Below, in pieces: positions 1 through 13,071 of a stretch of DNA of 64,000 bases. The position numbers were made by a program, and so were the translations under genes. The DNA is from Cytidiella melzeri (Eukaryota > Basidiomycota > Agaricomycetes > Polyporales > Irpicaceae), in assembly GCA_022592445.1 (NCBI GenBank), contig JABYQR010000062.1, forward strand, positions 62,001-126,000, written 5' to 3'. Position 1 is the first letter of the stretch, and each line of letters begins with the position of its first letter. Under the pieces are notes generated by a model that had not been told where the DNA came from, did not search any database, and saw only the letters and a program-made list of their open reading frames with translations.

Positions 1-232
1 TGTTGGGTCCCCATCAGTATATGTGTGTGTCGTGGCTCTACACATGCATGCCCGCCATGCAGATGTGTATTTCAGAAATTGCAGTAGAATGCACTTCGAA
101 TGCCCTTGGAATCGACGTCGACTACTACGCATGCATACAAGTACATAATCAAAAGATTTATGGGGCTGCCGTGACTTTCGGTGTACGGATGGTGGATGTG
201 TGATGTATCGAGCAGCGAGTTGTACACGTACA

Positions 233-1147
233 CTAGAAGGCACTGTCGTCCAATCTTGCACCCGAAAAGTCAACAAGAAGCAGGCGGCCGCCGCCCAAAG
301 CTAGTCGTTCCTCATACCAGCGACCTTCCAATCTAATGGGTAAAATAGGTGGACCACCTCTGTGTACAGGTGGAATCCACAGAATCCTTCGCCCTTCCTG
401 TCCGTCGAGAACCCACTTTCCGTCACCCGATCGATAGCTTGGTGCCTCTGAGCTAGTGAGCGCTGTGTCAACTCCGATGAGGGACGATGATTCGCCTGCT
501 TCCTCGACAAAGTGTAGCGTCTCCGTCGTGTCGGTCACTGCCATGGCGTTCCTCCAGGTAGCAGAGTATCGCTTGCCGGAAGTGCACTCAAGTACGAGAG
601 TGATGTCGTTGTCGGCTTTTGAATGTTCTCGGTGGCTGATCCGCACAACATGTTCTCGAACGACATTCCCTCGCGCAGCCAGAACCATGCGAGGTTCAGC
701 GCCATCAATCTGCTCTATTGTCCAGCAGTCGATTCGCGTAGTTGTCGTGTACTTTGGGAATGCACAGTGGAAGAACCCCAGTGCGCCGTGGGTGTATGGT
801 AAGATCGGGCTCTCATACTTATCGTCGTCCTCCACAGTGATTTCCTGCTGTGCCATTGTCTCATCTTGAGACCGGTCCCAGAGATGCCCACACCCATCTG
901 AGGCACTGAAGATGACATAGTGGTTGTCAGATGAGAATACTGCGTCAATGACAAATTTTGAGTGCTCGCGTAGGACATTTTGAAGTGTCCCGTTCCGAGC
1001 ATCCCATACTCGCACTGTTCCATCATCTGAGCCGGCGACCAACAGCTGCCCATCGTCGGAGAAGTGCACGCAGGTGAGATCCTTGGTATGATTGTCGTCC
1101 ATGTCCTGGTTGATCTTTGGCTTCAGTCTACAACGTGCACTGATCAA
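233..1147 (-). pseudogene. Truncated WD40 C-terminal copy of the NWD family
   Basis: The 304-codon frame matches the last ~270 residues of the two complete NWD proteins, including the repeat core GTVRVWDAR, the stretch ILPYTHGALGFFHCA and the terminal block ending LDDSAF. Homology starts abruptly near base 1114: upstream of QDMDDNHTKDL the sequence changes to the left edge of duplication S1. The first 17 residues of the frame are therefore foreign, and no NACHT exon is attached. The frame has no internal stop, so the loss is recent or the piece is tolerated. Residues 18-40 resemble NWD2 more than NWD1, while later parts mix both, as expected if copies exchange sequence. Bases 1-232 resemble the 3' flank of NWD1 (around 3205-3530). 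A 5'-truncated pseudogene is the likeliest reading; a stand-alone small WD40 protein is possible but unsupported. Confidence 0.8.
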
Positions 1148-1666
1148 ACTATGCTAGGCGTGAATCAATGATCTAGTCTCCTAGTGCATTCCACGCATTC
1201 CAGGCTTCTGTCGACCCTGTTGCAGCCGTCTACGGTATTCGTACCGCTGTGGTACATCGCTCGACTCCCTCTCTTTCTCGGAGTATTAGCCTTCGAAGTA
1301 AGCATGTTTGCTTGACGAGGTCTGAATAGAGCCTCTCGCCGAGACACGTCTGCCTCTCAACTACGGCGCCTTAGGGTCATTTTCACGCTTCAGGCCGGTC
1401 CGTGTGGGGTGCATGAAGGCAAACAAGTGGCGCGACCAATATACGTTCTCAAATAAGACTCGGTACGCTCTTACACAGCACACAGAGTCTTACGCAGTCG
1501 CTGACACTTCCCTGAGGTACATGATTGCCGACGTACCAAACGCTCTCTTGATAAGTTAAACAGTAGTGCTTTTTCGTTTCTCACTAGCTGAACATTTATC
1601 ACATGTCCCTGTCGTCTCCGGTGTTCCCTTAGCTTACATCTCTCCCCTTGATAAGCCCACAAGATA

Positions 1667-2080
1667 TTGTACGCACAACAATTGACGATCTCGAATCATG
1701 GCAGCGCTCTGACTCTTGAAGAGCACATAATCTCCATTGTCACGGTGGACGACAAGGTCCCATTTGACGGGGAGCCAGGGCAAGAGGATCTAGACGTGCT
1801 TGTGATTGACGAGGGCAAGGACGGTCTGCCTTGCGAGAAGTGTGTCACCAAGAGAGTATCAGCGACGCTTGGTCCTTCCGCCTGCCAAGCAGAGCTTCAC
1901 GGCGAACGACACCTTCGTCTGTGGCTACGTGAGGTCCCAGGTGCAGTATACATCGCCACTGGACGTCCTGTTGCGACTATAGCACCGCCTCCTCAGCCTG
2001 CACCTCTCCACCAGGCCTTGGACATCAGCCGCCGTCTCCGGTCTATGGATGAACAGTTCATGATGGGTACGAGCACATGA
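1667..2080 (+). CDS. Hypothetical 137-residue ORF conserved in both duplicates
   Basis: I do not recognise this protein. An open frame of the same length (138 codons) is present in S2 at 34242-34658, with about 17 replacements and no stop or frameshift between copies. It starts MYAQQLTISN, has an acidic middle (GEPGQEDLDVLVIDEGKDG), two Cys pairs (CEKCV, and CQ in the S2 copy), and a Pro-rich end. No intron, signal peptide or membrane segment is evident. It lies downstream of NWD1 in the opposite orientation. It may be a small gene, an exon of a decayed gene, or simply an open frame kept by recent duplication. Confidence 0.3.
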   Translation: MYAQQLTISNHGSALTLEEHIISIVTVDDKVPFDGEPGQEDLDVLVIDEGKDGLPCEKCVTKRVSATLGPSACQAELHGERHLRLWLREVPGAVYIATGRPVATIAPPPQPAPLHQALDISRRLRSMDEQFMMGTST

Positions 2081-3530
2081 ATCCGCCTCCACCTCCTACC
2101 GTGCGTTTGCGTTCGCAGTCTCGTACTGCACTCCACCGGCTGTCGTATAAATGCTAGGACCTACTCTCGGACGCAGCTCGAGCATATTTAATAGGGCTAC
2201 CAGTCTGCACCGTATGGGCTGGCTCGTCTGGAGGCGCCTCCTCAGCGGGCTGCATGCCCGAGAAGAGTGGTGTACCCCGGTGTTTACGACACTTCTCGCG
2301 ATTATTCGAGGCACCTGCTGAAGGTATGTGAAAGACTACACGCATCCGCAAGCATAGGATACTATGGTTCCTCCACTATCGAAGGCATCTGTGACCTCTC
2401 GACACGAACCTCAACTCTCGCTGTTTTACATTCCCCTCGTCTCCTTGTCTGCTACACAACGTTATCCTATCGCTCGACGTGGGTGACCTTCTCGCTTCCC
2501 CGACGTGGATTTTTCTCACTCATTTATTGCACGCAGCATGTCCTATGCTGTCCTGCGTTGTCACTATTGATCTCCGTGCTCTGGGCCTCCTCGTCGCGCG
2601 GCCTCAGTTTCGACATCTCTTTCGGGCTCTTCCACCTTTCGATGATCAATTCATCCTATCTCAGGAATCGCATTTCACAATCAACCGGGCTCCAATCGTG
2701 TCTTTTGCATGCTCCTACCACCGCACGTCTCGCAAGTAGAATTCCAGGCCTACTCAATGCCTACAAAGCATCGTACACGGCCGACGTAGAGGAGTATCGT
2801 AACAGACACGCAGCAAGCTCAAGCTGCGTTGGCGGTACGAGTTTTTGTGCGTGTTTTTTGATTCTTATCCTCGCATACAACAAAACCCACAAATACGGTA
2901 GAGAAAGTAACCGACGAAAGCCACATTATACCGTTGTCTTCCATCGTACTGCTCGCTCTTGACTCGGGTGTTTACTTTTGCGACTTCTCCATGAACGTTT
3001 GCGGGTTGCCCTTCTACTCTTCCCCTAGTACCCGTCATCACTCCGCTTCCCCTTTTCCATATGCTCCCTTCATCCCACCGCACACCCCTCTGCCCCTCAT
3101 CCATCCTCCCTCTCTCGTCCTGTGGCAGAAGCACTGCACCCTATATACTGTGTCACTCTCCAACTTGCTGTGTACCCTGGTGTAGGTAGTGTATATGACT
3201 CGGTCGTCTTTGTTGGGTTCCCTGCAGTAGTACGGAGTACATCATTCACGCGTCGCGATTTTTAACTTAGAAAACAGACTATGTCTTGCTTTGCAATTGG
3301 TGCGCCGTGTTTAGATTCTTCTTGGGTGTGCATTGCTGTCGCCATCTGGCCATGCGTGGTATAGAAATCTGTCTAATGGAGTGGAAAGGCAGTGGGAAGA
3401 CCAGACACTGTAGATTCGTATGATGCGTGCACACATGTGATCGCAAAATCTCTAGCACTGCTCGAGATGGCAGGTGTGGGACATATCAAGCAACACATGA
3501 TGGTCAGAATTGATACACCAGTGTTGTACA

Positions 3531-6500
3531 CTAGAAAGGACTGTCGTCGAACTTGGCACGCGAAAAGTCGACAAGAAGCAAGGGGCCGTTGGCCAAAGCT
3601 AGCCTTTCTCCGTGCCATTGACCTCTGAAACGCATAGACATCTCTCTGTGTGTAGGTGGAATCCACATAATCCGTCGACATTCCTGTCCGTCTAAAACCC
3701 ACTTCCTGTCACTGTCATCCGATCGATAGCATGGTGCCTCTGAGCTAGTGAGCGCTGTGTCAACTCCGATGAGGGACGATGCTTCGCCTGCTTCTTCAAC
3801 AAATTGCAGCGTCTGCGTCGTGTCGGTCACTGCCCTGGCGTTCCTCCAGGTAGCAGAGTATCGCTGGCCGGACTTGCATTCAAATACGAGAGTGATGTCG
3901 TTGTCGGCTTTCGAATGTTCTCGGTGGCTGATCCGCACAACACGTTCATCATCGGAAGATACGTTTCCTCGCGCAGCCAGAACTATGCGAGGGTCAGCGC
4001 CGTCAACTTGCTCGATTGTCCAGCAGTCGATTCGCGTAGTTGTCATGTGATTTGGGATTGCACAGTGGAAGAACCCCAGTGTGCCGTGGGTGTATGGTAA
4101 GATCCGGCTCAGTTCCTCATAGTCGTCCTCCATAGTGATCTTCTGCTGTGCCATTATCTCATCTTGAGACCAGTCCCAGAGATGCCCACGTCCATCTAAG
4201 TCACAAAAGATGACATAGTGGTTGTCAGATGAGAATGCTGTGTCAATGACCCATCTTGAGTGCTCGCGTAGGACTTTGTGAAGTGTCCCGCTCCGAGCAT
4301 CCCATACTCGCACTGTTCCATTATATGAGCCGGCAACTAACAGCTGCCCATCGTTGGAGTAGTGCGTGCAGCTGACACCCTGAGTAACATTGTTGTCCTC
4401 GTCCTGGCTGAGGGCCCTGAATCCCGCTTCCCAGATGTTGACAGTCCTGTCTTGTGCACCGGAGGCGATGAACCTGCCATCCGGAGAGAACGCCACAGCG
4501 CTGACATCAGCACGATGCGCTTCAAACAGCGACACGGCGCAATCAGAGGTGCCTTCCGGATAGCAGACATGCATGGCAGTAGAGTCAGACATTGCAAAGG
4601 CAAGCATGCGGGGGTTTGCAGTGGGCGAGAACTGCAGTGACGAGACAACGTGGGTGGTTGGGATGTTGTAGACAGAATCGCCGGTCTCTACATTGTATAC
4701 CACCAGGCGACCTGATGAGGAGCCTGACGCAACAAGCGATCCGTCGAACGAGGAAGCCACCGCGGTAACATAATCCCCACTTTTAGGCTCGAGATTTTGG
4801 AAGACCTTTGCCTGGCGAGGAGGATCCACCTCCCACAACTCAGTACACCTAGGCCCCATGCCGCCAACAATAACAGTCTTGGGGCCAGGACGCCTCAGCC
4901 AGCACAAGACCGCATCTCTCATCCTCACAGTGAATTCTTCTTGACAGCGATCATCTCCAGAGTCAATGTGCCACAGACGGATACGCCCATCCTTTGCGCT
5001 GGACACGAGAAACTCCCCACAGCCAGAGTAAGGATGAAATGCAACACTCTTGATATCCACTCCGACTTCGTCATGCAGCGTGATGGTACTAACACCGGTG
5101 CCAGCATTCCACAACGTGATGGTGTCCCCGCATGCTGTGGCAAGGGTTCGGTTGTCGTGGGAGAACGAAAGAGATTTGACAAAGCCCTCATGTTTGAAAT
5201 CAGCCAGTAGCTCTCCAGTTGCAGAACGGAACAGGGAAGTGGACTTATAGCTACCAGCAGCGATCATGGTTCCATCAGGGGAGTATTCCAATGCGTCAAC
5301 ACGACTCGGCATTTGTACAGTCCTGATAGGTCCGCCCTTCTGTGCCTTTGCGCCTCCAATGAGAACTGCAGCTTCGCATGCCAGGTCCGCTGCATGAGAT
5401 GATTTGAGAAGCGACTCGTTCGAAGTGAAAGGGAGGGCAGAGTGGTAGATGTGGGCCACGGACGCGTCAACAATGTCGAACGCGTTCAAGATGAACCTTC
5501 GACCGTCGTCGGCCCAGTCGATCAACATCTGGTACTTGTCGTCGCACTGCAGTGAAGATGCTATTAGCACGGGATAGCCCGATGGATGTGTAAGTCATAC
5601 CGAGATAAGCCACTCGTGCACATCGGTCAATGAGTTGACGGCGGTTCGCAGATCCCGGAGGAGCCCAAGGACCTCAAACCACTGTAGCTGACGTGTGGTA
5701 AGAAACCGGCGGAGAGCGCAGGCCTTGCTAAGTTGTCCGTTTTCGTAATCAGCGTCGGAAAGTAGGTGTTCCTCGCGATTGCCGTCGGTGAGGAGATGAG
5801 CAGCCCAGTATCGACAGCTATATCTTAACGCTTCGGGGATGCATCGATCGAGTGTGGTGAGAGTGACCTCGTCGTTCATAGCATACCGTGGCAGGCCGCA
5901 AATATTCCTCTTCAGCCCGCCCTCCATGGTCTCGAAGCAGCGTGTGGCGGCGTTGAAGTGGTGTGCATCTCGATCAATGTAGAATCGAGGATTCGTACAT
6001 CGTGTCGAGTCTGAGAGGAAATCAGGGAAGGATTTATGAAAGAAACGAATGGGGAGTGTGGAATCCTCCGGTACAAGAAGCACGGAGTGAAGTGACCTGA
6101 GAGATGTCTGAATGGTAGCCGAGTTCAGGCCCAAGATGTCCGCCATTGTCGAAGTAGAGACGAGATCACATGCGACTACGAGGAAGCCTAGTATAGATCG
6201 AATTCTCTGCATGAAGTTGTCGTCCTTCTTGGAAAACGCACGTGAAAGGACATCGAGGTAAAGGATGTCGAGGCCAGATGACCCTTCCTTCACAAAGCTG
6301 TCTTTCTGGCTCATAAGCGCGTTGAGCTGGTCTTGTGGATTACTGACTTCGTCGAAGATCAGTTTAACTGCTGTCGCCGCAAAGATAAAAAGGCCGGAAG
6401 ATTTTGCCACCAGTTTATCTACGTCCGTTTCACTGGGCCAGTTTTTGGGAAGGTGGAGGTCGCTACGCCCTGCGCGAGCCTCCGAATCGTTGAGCTTCAC

Positions 6501-8125
6501 CTCTAGGAATCGTCTAATGTCCTTGTCCACTGACGTCGCGCCTACTTTGTGCAATACCATCACGTCGGTGATGGGCCTCAAGCCTTTGAGACGAAACCCC
6601 ATGCGGATGTTCGTCTCTGGACGGCTCGTGATGAAGAACTTGATCTTGGGAATGCGTGCAATGAATTGGGCTAAGTACGAGAGGATGATGGAGGTGGCTT
6701 CGTCGTCCCTGCATTCATCAAGCGCATCGATGACAATGACAGTCTCTAAGCCAGACTCATCCGCTGGGCGGATGATAAGTTCCTGAAATTGGTTGTGGAG
6801 AGCCAACGACGCGATGTCCTGATTTTTCTCGAGGGCATCCAGAACCGCTTTCCTGAATTTCAGCGAGGCGTTGTTTGAAGATGTCGCAAGATGGAACGCT
6901 ATGGTCGGGAAGATCATCGTCCGATCGCTTGCGTGCGCGGAGGACCGAGAACAGAAGAAACTGGCACCAAGCCGCCCGTTAACAGCAAGTCGCTCCGCAA
7001 AGCTCTGCGCAATGGTCGACTTCCCGCTACCAGCGTGACCGTTAAGCCAATAGACTTGTTTTGCAGAGGAGCTGTCGGCCCACTCCATCAGCTCGCGTAA
7101 GATGTCCACCCGTGTATCTTCGAGACAGTGCGAGCGTGTATCAGACCCAGATGCGTTGAAGCCAGCGTCCTTCGCACGAGGTAGCTTGTCGAGAGAGTCC
7201 CGCTCGTCTAGGAAGAGTCTGAGATCAACCACACGTGTGACAATCGTAAGTGAGAGGTGACTTGCCGTGCCTATGCATGTCTTCCACGAGACAACGCTGG
7301 TGGCTCAATCAGGACCGTCCAGCAACACATGTGGACAGCAACATATACCTCATAGTCGTTGAGGGCTTGCTCAACATCGCGTGTATATCCTTCAATCACC
7401 TCCTTGGTGTCAGATGCCGTGAAAGTGCGCTGGGTGATCTTTTCCTGGACTATCGCCTTCAGTTTGTTCCGTTTGGCGTCCAATTCCCTGCGTAACATGA
7501 CAATCAATGTACTTGAGGCAGTCGAAAGACACAACAATTACTCTGTCAAGACGCTGCGACATTGAAGCACGTGTGTGTCGTTTGTTGTGGTCCACGATTT
7601 CTCAATCGCCTCGATCCGCCCCAAGAGCCGCCCAGCATCTTTCTTGTTACCTCGGGTGTTCTGATTCGTCTTTGAATGCCATGAAACACGCCCAATGTTG
7701 CTATCGCCGCTCACCTTGGCAAGTTTACGGAGAAAATTCATGCCGGCCGCTGCGCTCTTGAGAGGAGGAAAGACGTCGGACACCACTTCTGTCAGATCCA
7801 GCAATGTCGTGCCGACTCCTTTGGCTAGATTTGCAGCATTGCTCTTCATAGCCAGCGACGCGTCAGCCTCTTGATCGTCGGTGATGTCTCTGACCTGGCT
7901 ACTTACAATGCGCATGTGCCCCGTTCCTGCTTCGCTTGCGCCATCTGATCCTCCCACCACTCTTTGGTTCGATGCGCTTGCGACGCCTCCGACTGTCCCT
8001 GCCCTGTCCTGTGAATGTTCGACGTCGCTCGCCCTGGATGCATCAGCGCCTGAGTCACTGACAATTGCGGCCTCCGTCGTAGGATTGGCTATATTCTTGA
8101 GCCAAGCACGAATGCGTTTGGGCAT
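3531..8125 (-). CDS. NACHT-WD40 STAND (NLR-like) protein NWD1
   Basis: Fungal NACHT-WD40 proteins are STAND NTPases thought to act in non-self recognition and cell-death signalling; that role is family knowledge, not shown here. The N-terminal region (start at 8125) has a Ser/Ala-rich linker and a helical domain with the block FPPLKSAAAG. Intron 7541-7488 (54 nt) leads to exon 7487-7349 (ELDAKRNKL). One or two very small exons between 7349 and 7219 could not be placed. Exon 7218-5601 carries the NACHT domain: Walker A GHAGSGKST, Walker B VIVIDALDEC, and SRPE after it. A 54-nt intron (5600-5547, donor GTATGA, branch GCTAAT, acceptor CAG) joins it in frame to the WD40 exon 5546-3531, about 670 residues with repeats such as SPDGRFIASGAQDRTVNIWE. 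No disabling change is visible, so it is probably functional. The WD repeats are diverged from each other, unlike hypervariable HNWD types. Confidence 0.85.
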
Positions 8126-8510
8126 CGCTGTGGAGCCTCAAAAAAGCAACGAGATGGTAGCGTATGTGAGGTTGTCGTGTGGGAACCGCTGGAGCAGGAG
8201 AGTGTCAGCACGGGTCAAGAGCGCCAGAGGCACAGAAGATGCCCACCATCTCCCACGAGCATAGAGCGTGTAAGCCTGGCATTGCGGAACATTGCGCGGC
8301 ATATTGCAAGCCTGCCTATGCGAAGACTGTGCTTCAGACCCTTATAGTAAGCTGGGACACAGCACGTGGATGCATCGTCCCGCACATACGGCAACCTTCG
8401 AATAACAGTTCTATTCGTGTTCCTTCCTACTGTTCCTGCTATTTGAACCAGTATCAGTAAACCTGCGCAGTGAACTGTATCAGCGATATTCCCACAGTCA
8501 TCATAATGTA

Positions 8511-10539
8511 ACATCCTTGTGTTTCCCCATGTGTCGCTGGCTGATAGACCTATCCTTATTCCTCGCCCTCTGGGTCTTCCTAGCGTCGTACTGAGATGTT
8601 ATGAAAGTCATCAGAGTTTCAGCCATCACGGTGTACGTGTGAGAGGGCAGGATGAACGTGAACGCCTGTTGTCACTTGGATGCGTAACTCTCTACAAACC
8701 TTGAGCCTTTGTTGTCTTCCTTCCACCCCTACACACGTAGTTCCCTTCACCACTAGATGGTGCCTTTCATACGGGCCCTGCACGGCGATCGTCCAGAATT
8801 GCACTCCCCACCGCGCATCCATCCTCATCCGTCTTGTGGTCAAAGTGCACTTTGTGTACCACGCTGACCTTACCCGCTTCGTTTCCCAGTGTAGGCAATC
8901 TATGCGAAAGGGTCGCTCCCCATGTTGAGGAAGCACACCTGTATGTCGAGGTTTGTGCGAAACCAATACCGGCGTGACTTGTGATTGGCCTGCGCTGTGA
9001 ACGATTATGTAAGCCGCAAGTTTTCGTGTCTTCCAACGATCATCGAGCTGACCTTGAAGCCTCTTGCCCACGAATGTGAACGGTGAGTTGAAGGTCGTAC
9101 GTGGCTATGGCAGCTGGAAGTTGGAACTTGGCCCTCCTCGACGACTCGATACGCGTACCCTTTCTGCAGACTCCTACCCTCTCTTCTCCCAAAAACGACG
9201 ACCACGTTAGCGGTGACTTGACGCCGTTCTCATTCAACAACTGACTACCGCACTGTCTGCCAGGTGGAAGACAAATATTTCACATTCACGTCTAGCTCAC
9301 ATTACCCACACAGAAGCTAGAGATCTTCACCGCAACAAACAGTCCTGCTTTCGTCCACTCGAAAAGACACGCCTTTGCTGTGCATCTGTTCAGTACTCAT
9401 ACTACACCGTCGTTTCCCCTCGTCCTCAGCCTTTTGCAGCTTCCCTTGCTTTTCACGTCTTGCTATACGGCCGGTTGTTCCGAGCATTCCCATTTTCTCT
9501 CTCGCCAGTCTCGCAAACAAACTCATCGACAAGCCATTCCTTCTCTGACCATCTGTGCTAGCTCACGACAGGCACTTCGACCCATGAGCCACTCGCCGCT
9601 CCACTGTACACCAAGCACGGAAACAAGAGTACTCGCAAATTGGCAACAGATGCATCCTACTCTCGTCACTCTGTCTTCGAGCATCTGTAAACTCATCGCC
9701 AACATCGGGGCTTCCACCCGCGTTCGCTACTAGGCTGGAATAGATCATCTCTTCCTTCCAGAGGAGAAACAAGTCTCATCGCGTTTAGTCTACTCGAGGC
9801 TGCAGGGTGTTGAGACAGGGGTGTTGAACGTGCGTCCTGCCATTCTCTACACCGCAGTGCAAATACTGCGATGACTGCCGGTATCTAATACTCTATCGAG
9901 GATCTAGACAGTAACATAAGCTTAATGGATGCACCCGCCTGGCAGACAGACGACATGTCTCCCTATACCGATGAAGATGAAGATATGGGCGCCGAACATC
10001 ACAGGCGACTCATGCTCCCTGGTGCACGCTCAGACTTCCATCTGCCTCTCGACTGCGACGCTTTAAAGTCATTTGCGCCTTCAGGCTCATTCTTTTCGGC
10101 TGCATGCTGGCAAAATAGTGGCTTGAGACCCATTATTTCTCGCCTCGGTACGTTCCTACACGCTGAGTCTTATGTGTTTACCAATACCTCAGACAGACAA
10201 ACGATCTCCAACGTCCCTATTCGCTGTCCGAACAACTTGATAATCGGACTCGACCGTTGGCCCATCTCTTGCCCGTTGACAAGCTTACACAACATCGTGC
10301 GCAAGACCATCGACGATATCCTAGAAGCATTTTTGCGCTCCGAGACGCATGAAGTCGATGACATCCCAAGGCCCGTCTCACAGAGTTGAGCATAGCAATC
10401 GCACATCTGACGGAGAGCACATGCAAATGTTGACTCCTTGAAGACTGACCTGGACGCGAATGGCCCACTCAGTGAGTAGTATCTACAATCCGCCAATTGT
10501 CGGACAAATGCCCGCTCGCTAGCGATCTTACTCCAATCT
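8511..10539. other. Intergenic; no recognised gene
   Basis: About 2 kb upstream of NWD1. The only open frame of note is 9925-10389 (+), 154 codons from MDAPAWQTDDM, with an acidic start and no recognised domain. A weakly similar start (DEAGWQTEDM) occurs in a short plus-strand frame at 17336-17483, right of element M1, so both may be pieces of one unrecognised family. I see no promoter or RNA gene I can defend. Confidence 0.35.
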
Positions 10540-11968
10540 CAGTTGCAATTCGAGCATATAACTTGGTCCAGACTTACTAGTACCAGACTGCGCCGTTTAG
10601 GCCCATTCGTGTCGTGGCGCCTATTCGGTCGGCTGCATACTCGACTCGTGTGGTGCACCCCGCCATCTACTCTTCATACCATTGCTCAAGGCACCTGCCG
10701 AAGGTCTAGGAAAGGCCTACGCATTACATTGCCTCGAACAGTAAAGAAGCCCACACAGTGGCTCCTCCTAGACTAAAGGTATCCTCTGAATACCAGCTTC
10801 ATCTCTCGTTGTCCGATATTTGCTCCTCTCTTGGTCTGCTGCACCGTATACTCATATTGCCCAACATTTTGCTCCCCTCGCGCTAGCGCAAGGCACATCC
10901 GCTTCGCTCTCTTATTGCATGCAGCGAATCCTGTATTGCTGTCTCGTCTCGTCGCCGTCGGTCTCCTGGTTCTCTCTCTTCTCGTTGGTTCATTCGCGCG
11001 CAGCCTCAGTCTTGTCGTTCCTGATGGGCTCTCCTACTGTACGACGACTTATCTCAAACATTTACTCTATCAATCGTTCTGCCACCCATCGTATCTATTG
11101 CTCATCTCCACTGCCTCGCGTCACGCAATCCGAATTCTGGGGCTTCAACGAGCTGTGCGCGAGTAGAGGCTGACTCGGTGTCTCGTGGTCGGTGCAGGTT
11201 TACGCGCGCATGGCCATCTCGTAAAAAAACAAAACGTTATCGCACAATACCTACCACTGTAAACCCGAGCATTACAATATAACATTGAGCAAACTTTATC
11301 TCACACAATCTCTGTACCTGGAAAGTTATAAACACCCGGCACCCGCGATAATGGTCCGCGGGCCACTTTATCTTGCATGGTAATACGTTTTAATGTCTCC
11401 GCCCACAGTTTATATTGCAAGATAATCTCGCCGCCGGTAGTTTATATTGTCATACACATCAATGCAATGCTTTCAAGGCAGTAGTTCTCGCATTAGGGTG
11501 CATAGCAACAATGGCAATGGATTGAACAGCGCAATGGCGAGAACATCAGCTAAGTAATAATACAGCGCCAGCATGGTGAAAGAAATAGTCAGGAATGCGA
11601 GAGCATTGCAGGCAGAGGTGGGTGTCATTGAATTGTAGCAACTGTGAAAGAAAAACGAGTGTGTTCGTGCAAGATGACGTCCTGCGGGTGTTGGCTATTT
11701 AACCATCAGGTGAGAATTCAAGCGGTATCAGTACCGCGACTTACCTTAGGGCCACCCGTCGCCATACTCTATCTCATTGCCAGGATTGTCGGAGTGCTCA
11801 CTGCCCTGTCCCGTAGCCAGACTTCCTAGGTGTCAAGGTCAGTTTGACGAGCAACTCAAAAGGAGATCGCTGCATACCATTCGGACAGAGAGCAGCACAT
11901 CCTCGGCACTGGCGGCAGTCTTTGGTGAATACCCTGGGGAAACAACGCTGCCAAAATGGAGCTCATAC

Positions 11969-12500
11969 CTCTTCAACAAGAAAAGTGGAGATCTTGAGTC
12001 GCTGGTCCCCCTGAAGTTGAATAACCTGTCCAGCCTCATCGTCTTCGACTAAAGTACCGTTGCAAGCAAATTCCTGGCATAGTAGGGACGATGTCAGAGT
12101 CAGAATACGGGCAGTCGCCGATTGTGCGGCAATGAAACCCCCCAAAACATACCTTCTTGAAAGCCTTCAAAAGTTTCTTGGCATCGTATTCTGCAGTGAA
12201 GGGTGGGAGTCAGAAGCTTTTCCGCTTGGCGCAGCACTTTTGTGTGTGTGACTCACCCTTGGGGAGGCCCTGAAGAGTTGTCAGGGTCTTACGTCCGTTC
12301 CGTTGCTGGACACGAACGTGGATGTAGTTGGACTGAGATCCGACGTCGTTATTTGCGGCAGCAAGAGCGTCACCCTCGTCAGCGAAGGGGTCTGTTGAAG
12401 GGCAAAGAGAGTGTGCATGTCAGTGCCATGCGCTCCCCTTTGGATCGATTAACAAAAAGCGGCTCTACTGACCAAAAGTGGCAAAGTTCTGCACGTTCAT
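11969..12500 (-). pseudogene. Translation initiation factor eIF1 (SUI1) gene copy, 3' end degraded
   Basis: eIF1 controls start-codon selection in the 43S complex. Four exons can be spliced by GT-AG: 12500-12473 (MNVQNFATF), 12391-12257 (DPFADEGD, then YIHVRVQQRNGRKTLTT), 12190-12153 (EYDAKKLLKAFKK) and 12073-11969 (EFACNGTLVEDDE, VIQLQGDQRLKISTFLVEE). These blocks match the SUI1 family closely. The expected last exon (about 13-15 residues ending KVHGF) is missing: after donor GTATGA near 11968 only a remnant reading GIHQRL or GYSPKT is visible near 11920. Introns are retained, so this is a DNA-level copy, not a retrocopy. It sits inside TIR element M3, 249 bp from the divergent FYV7-like gene. 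A functional variant with an unusual tail is less likely. Confidence 0.75.
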
Positions 12501-12748
12501 GCGACAAGCGTAGAGCACAAGGGCAGAGAAAGTTGGAACTGAGAGGCTGAGTGGGGGTTGTTCTGTGAGAGAGAGACGAAAGAGAGAGGAAGATGAACAT
12601 GAGAGATAATGATGACGGAAACCAACAGAGTGGGAACGCACATATATATGCAGGCTGGCCTGGGTTATGTAAGCAGCTGTAGATCTCTCTAATTCGGTTT
12701 TCACCAGATACCACACCTCGACTCACACTCAACGGCATAAAGGACTAT

Positions 12749-13050
12749 ATGGCAGGCACAGCAGCAGCAGGACAAAAGAGAAGGAGACCACCGACGTTCC
12801 AGCACCTGCCTCTCAATCGAGGTATGGCAATCTTTGCACAGTATCTTGTTCATGTTGTCTGACATACCAATGCAACACAGCCAAAAAGCTCAAGCAATCC
12901 TGGGTCGAGAACCAGAAAATTAAAAGCAAGTGGAAGGCTCAGAAATGGAAAGAGGGTCTTCTCACGACCAAGTCGTTTTCACCGGCCTCAGAAGAGGTCG
13001 GAGACGAAGGTCACGGATCTGAGAACAAAGACGACAACAGGCGCCTCTGA
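12749..13050 (+). pseudogene. FYV7-like rRNA-processing protein, probable truncated copy
   Basis: Exon 12749-12821 encodes an N-terminus ending PPTFQHLPLNR. A 59-nt intron (12822-12880, GTATGG to ACACAG) joins in phase to exon 12881-13050, starting AKKLKQSWVENQKIKSKWK. The basic K/R/Q-rich helix with FQHLP is characteristic of the fungal rRNA-processing family that includes yeast Fyv7, a nucleolar factor in 18S maturation. The product is only 80 residues, shorter than usual for the family, with an acidic end (EEVGDEGHGSENKDD) and a stop at 13048. It is divergent to the eIF1 copy and shares its 249-bp upstream region, suggesting the two were captured together with their promoter. Identification rests on motif recognition only. 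Confidence 0.5.
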
Positions 13051-13071
13051 ATTAGTACTAACTAGTGAAGT

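Larger units (their letters stand above)
1115..8510. repeat. Segmental duplication copy S1 (uninterrupted)
   Basis: This segment is colinear with S2: 1115-1161 matches 31838-31884, 1162-2299 matches 33739-34877, 2300-2526 matches 38783-39017, and about 2527-8510 matches 53427 to ~59545. Visual identity is roughly 90-96% in the left part and lower in some coding and intron stretches. S1 has none of the three large insertions of S2, so it serves as the empty-site reference. The right edge is approximate because similarity fades upstream of the NWD genes. Confidence 0.85.

Noticed and set aside
2267..3185. Plus-strand ORFs of 230 and 83 codons downstream of NWD1
   Set aside because: The equivalents in S2 (53458-54083) have different frames and stops; this is 3'-flank sequence of the NWD gene, not coding.
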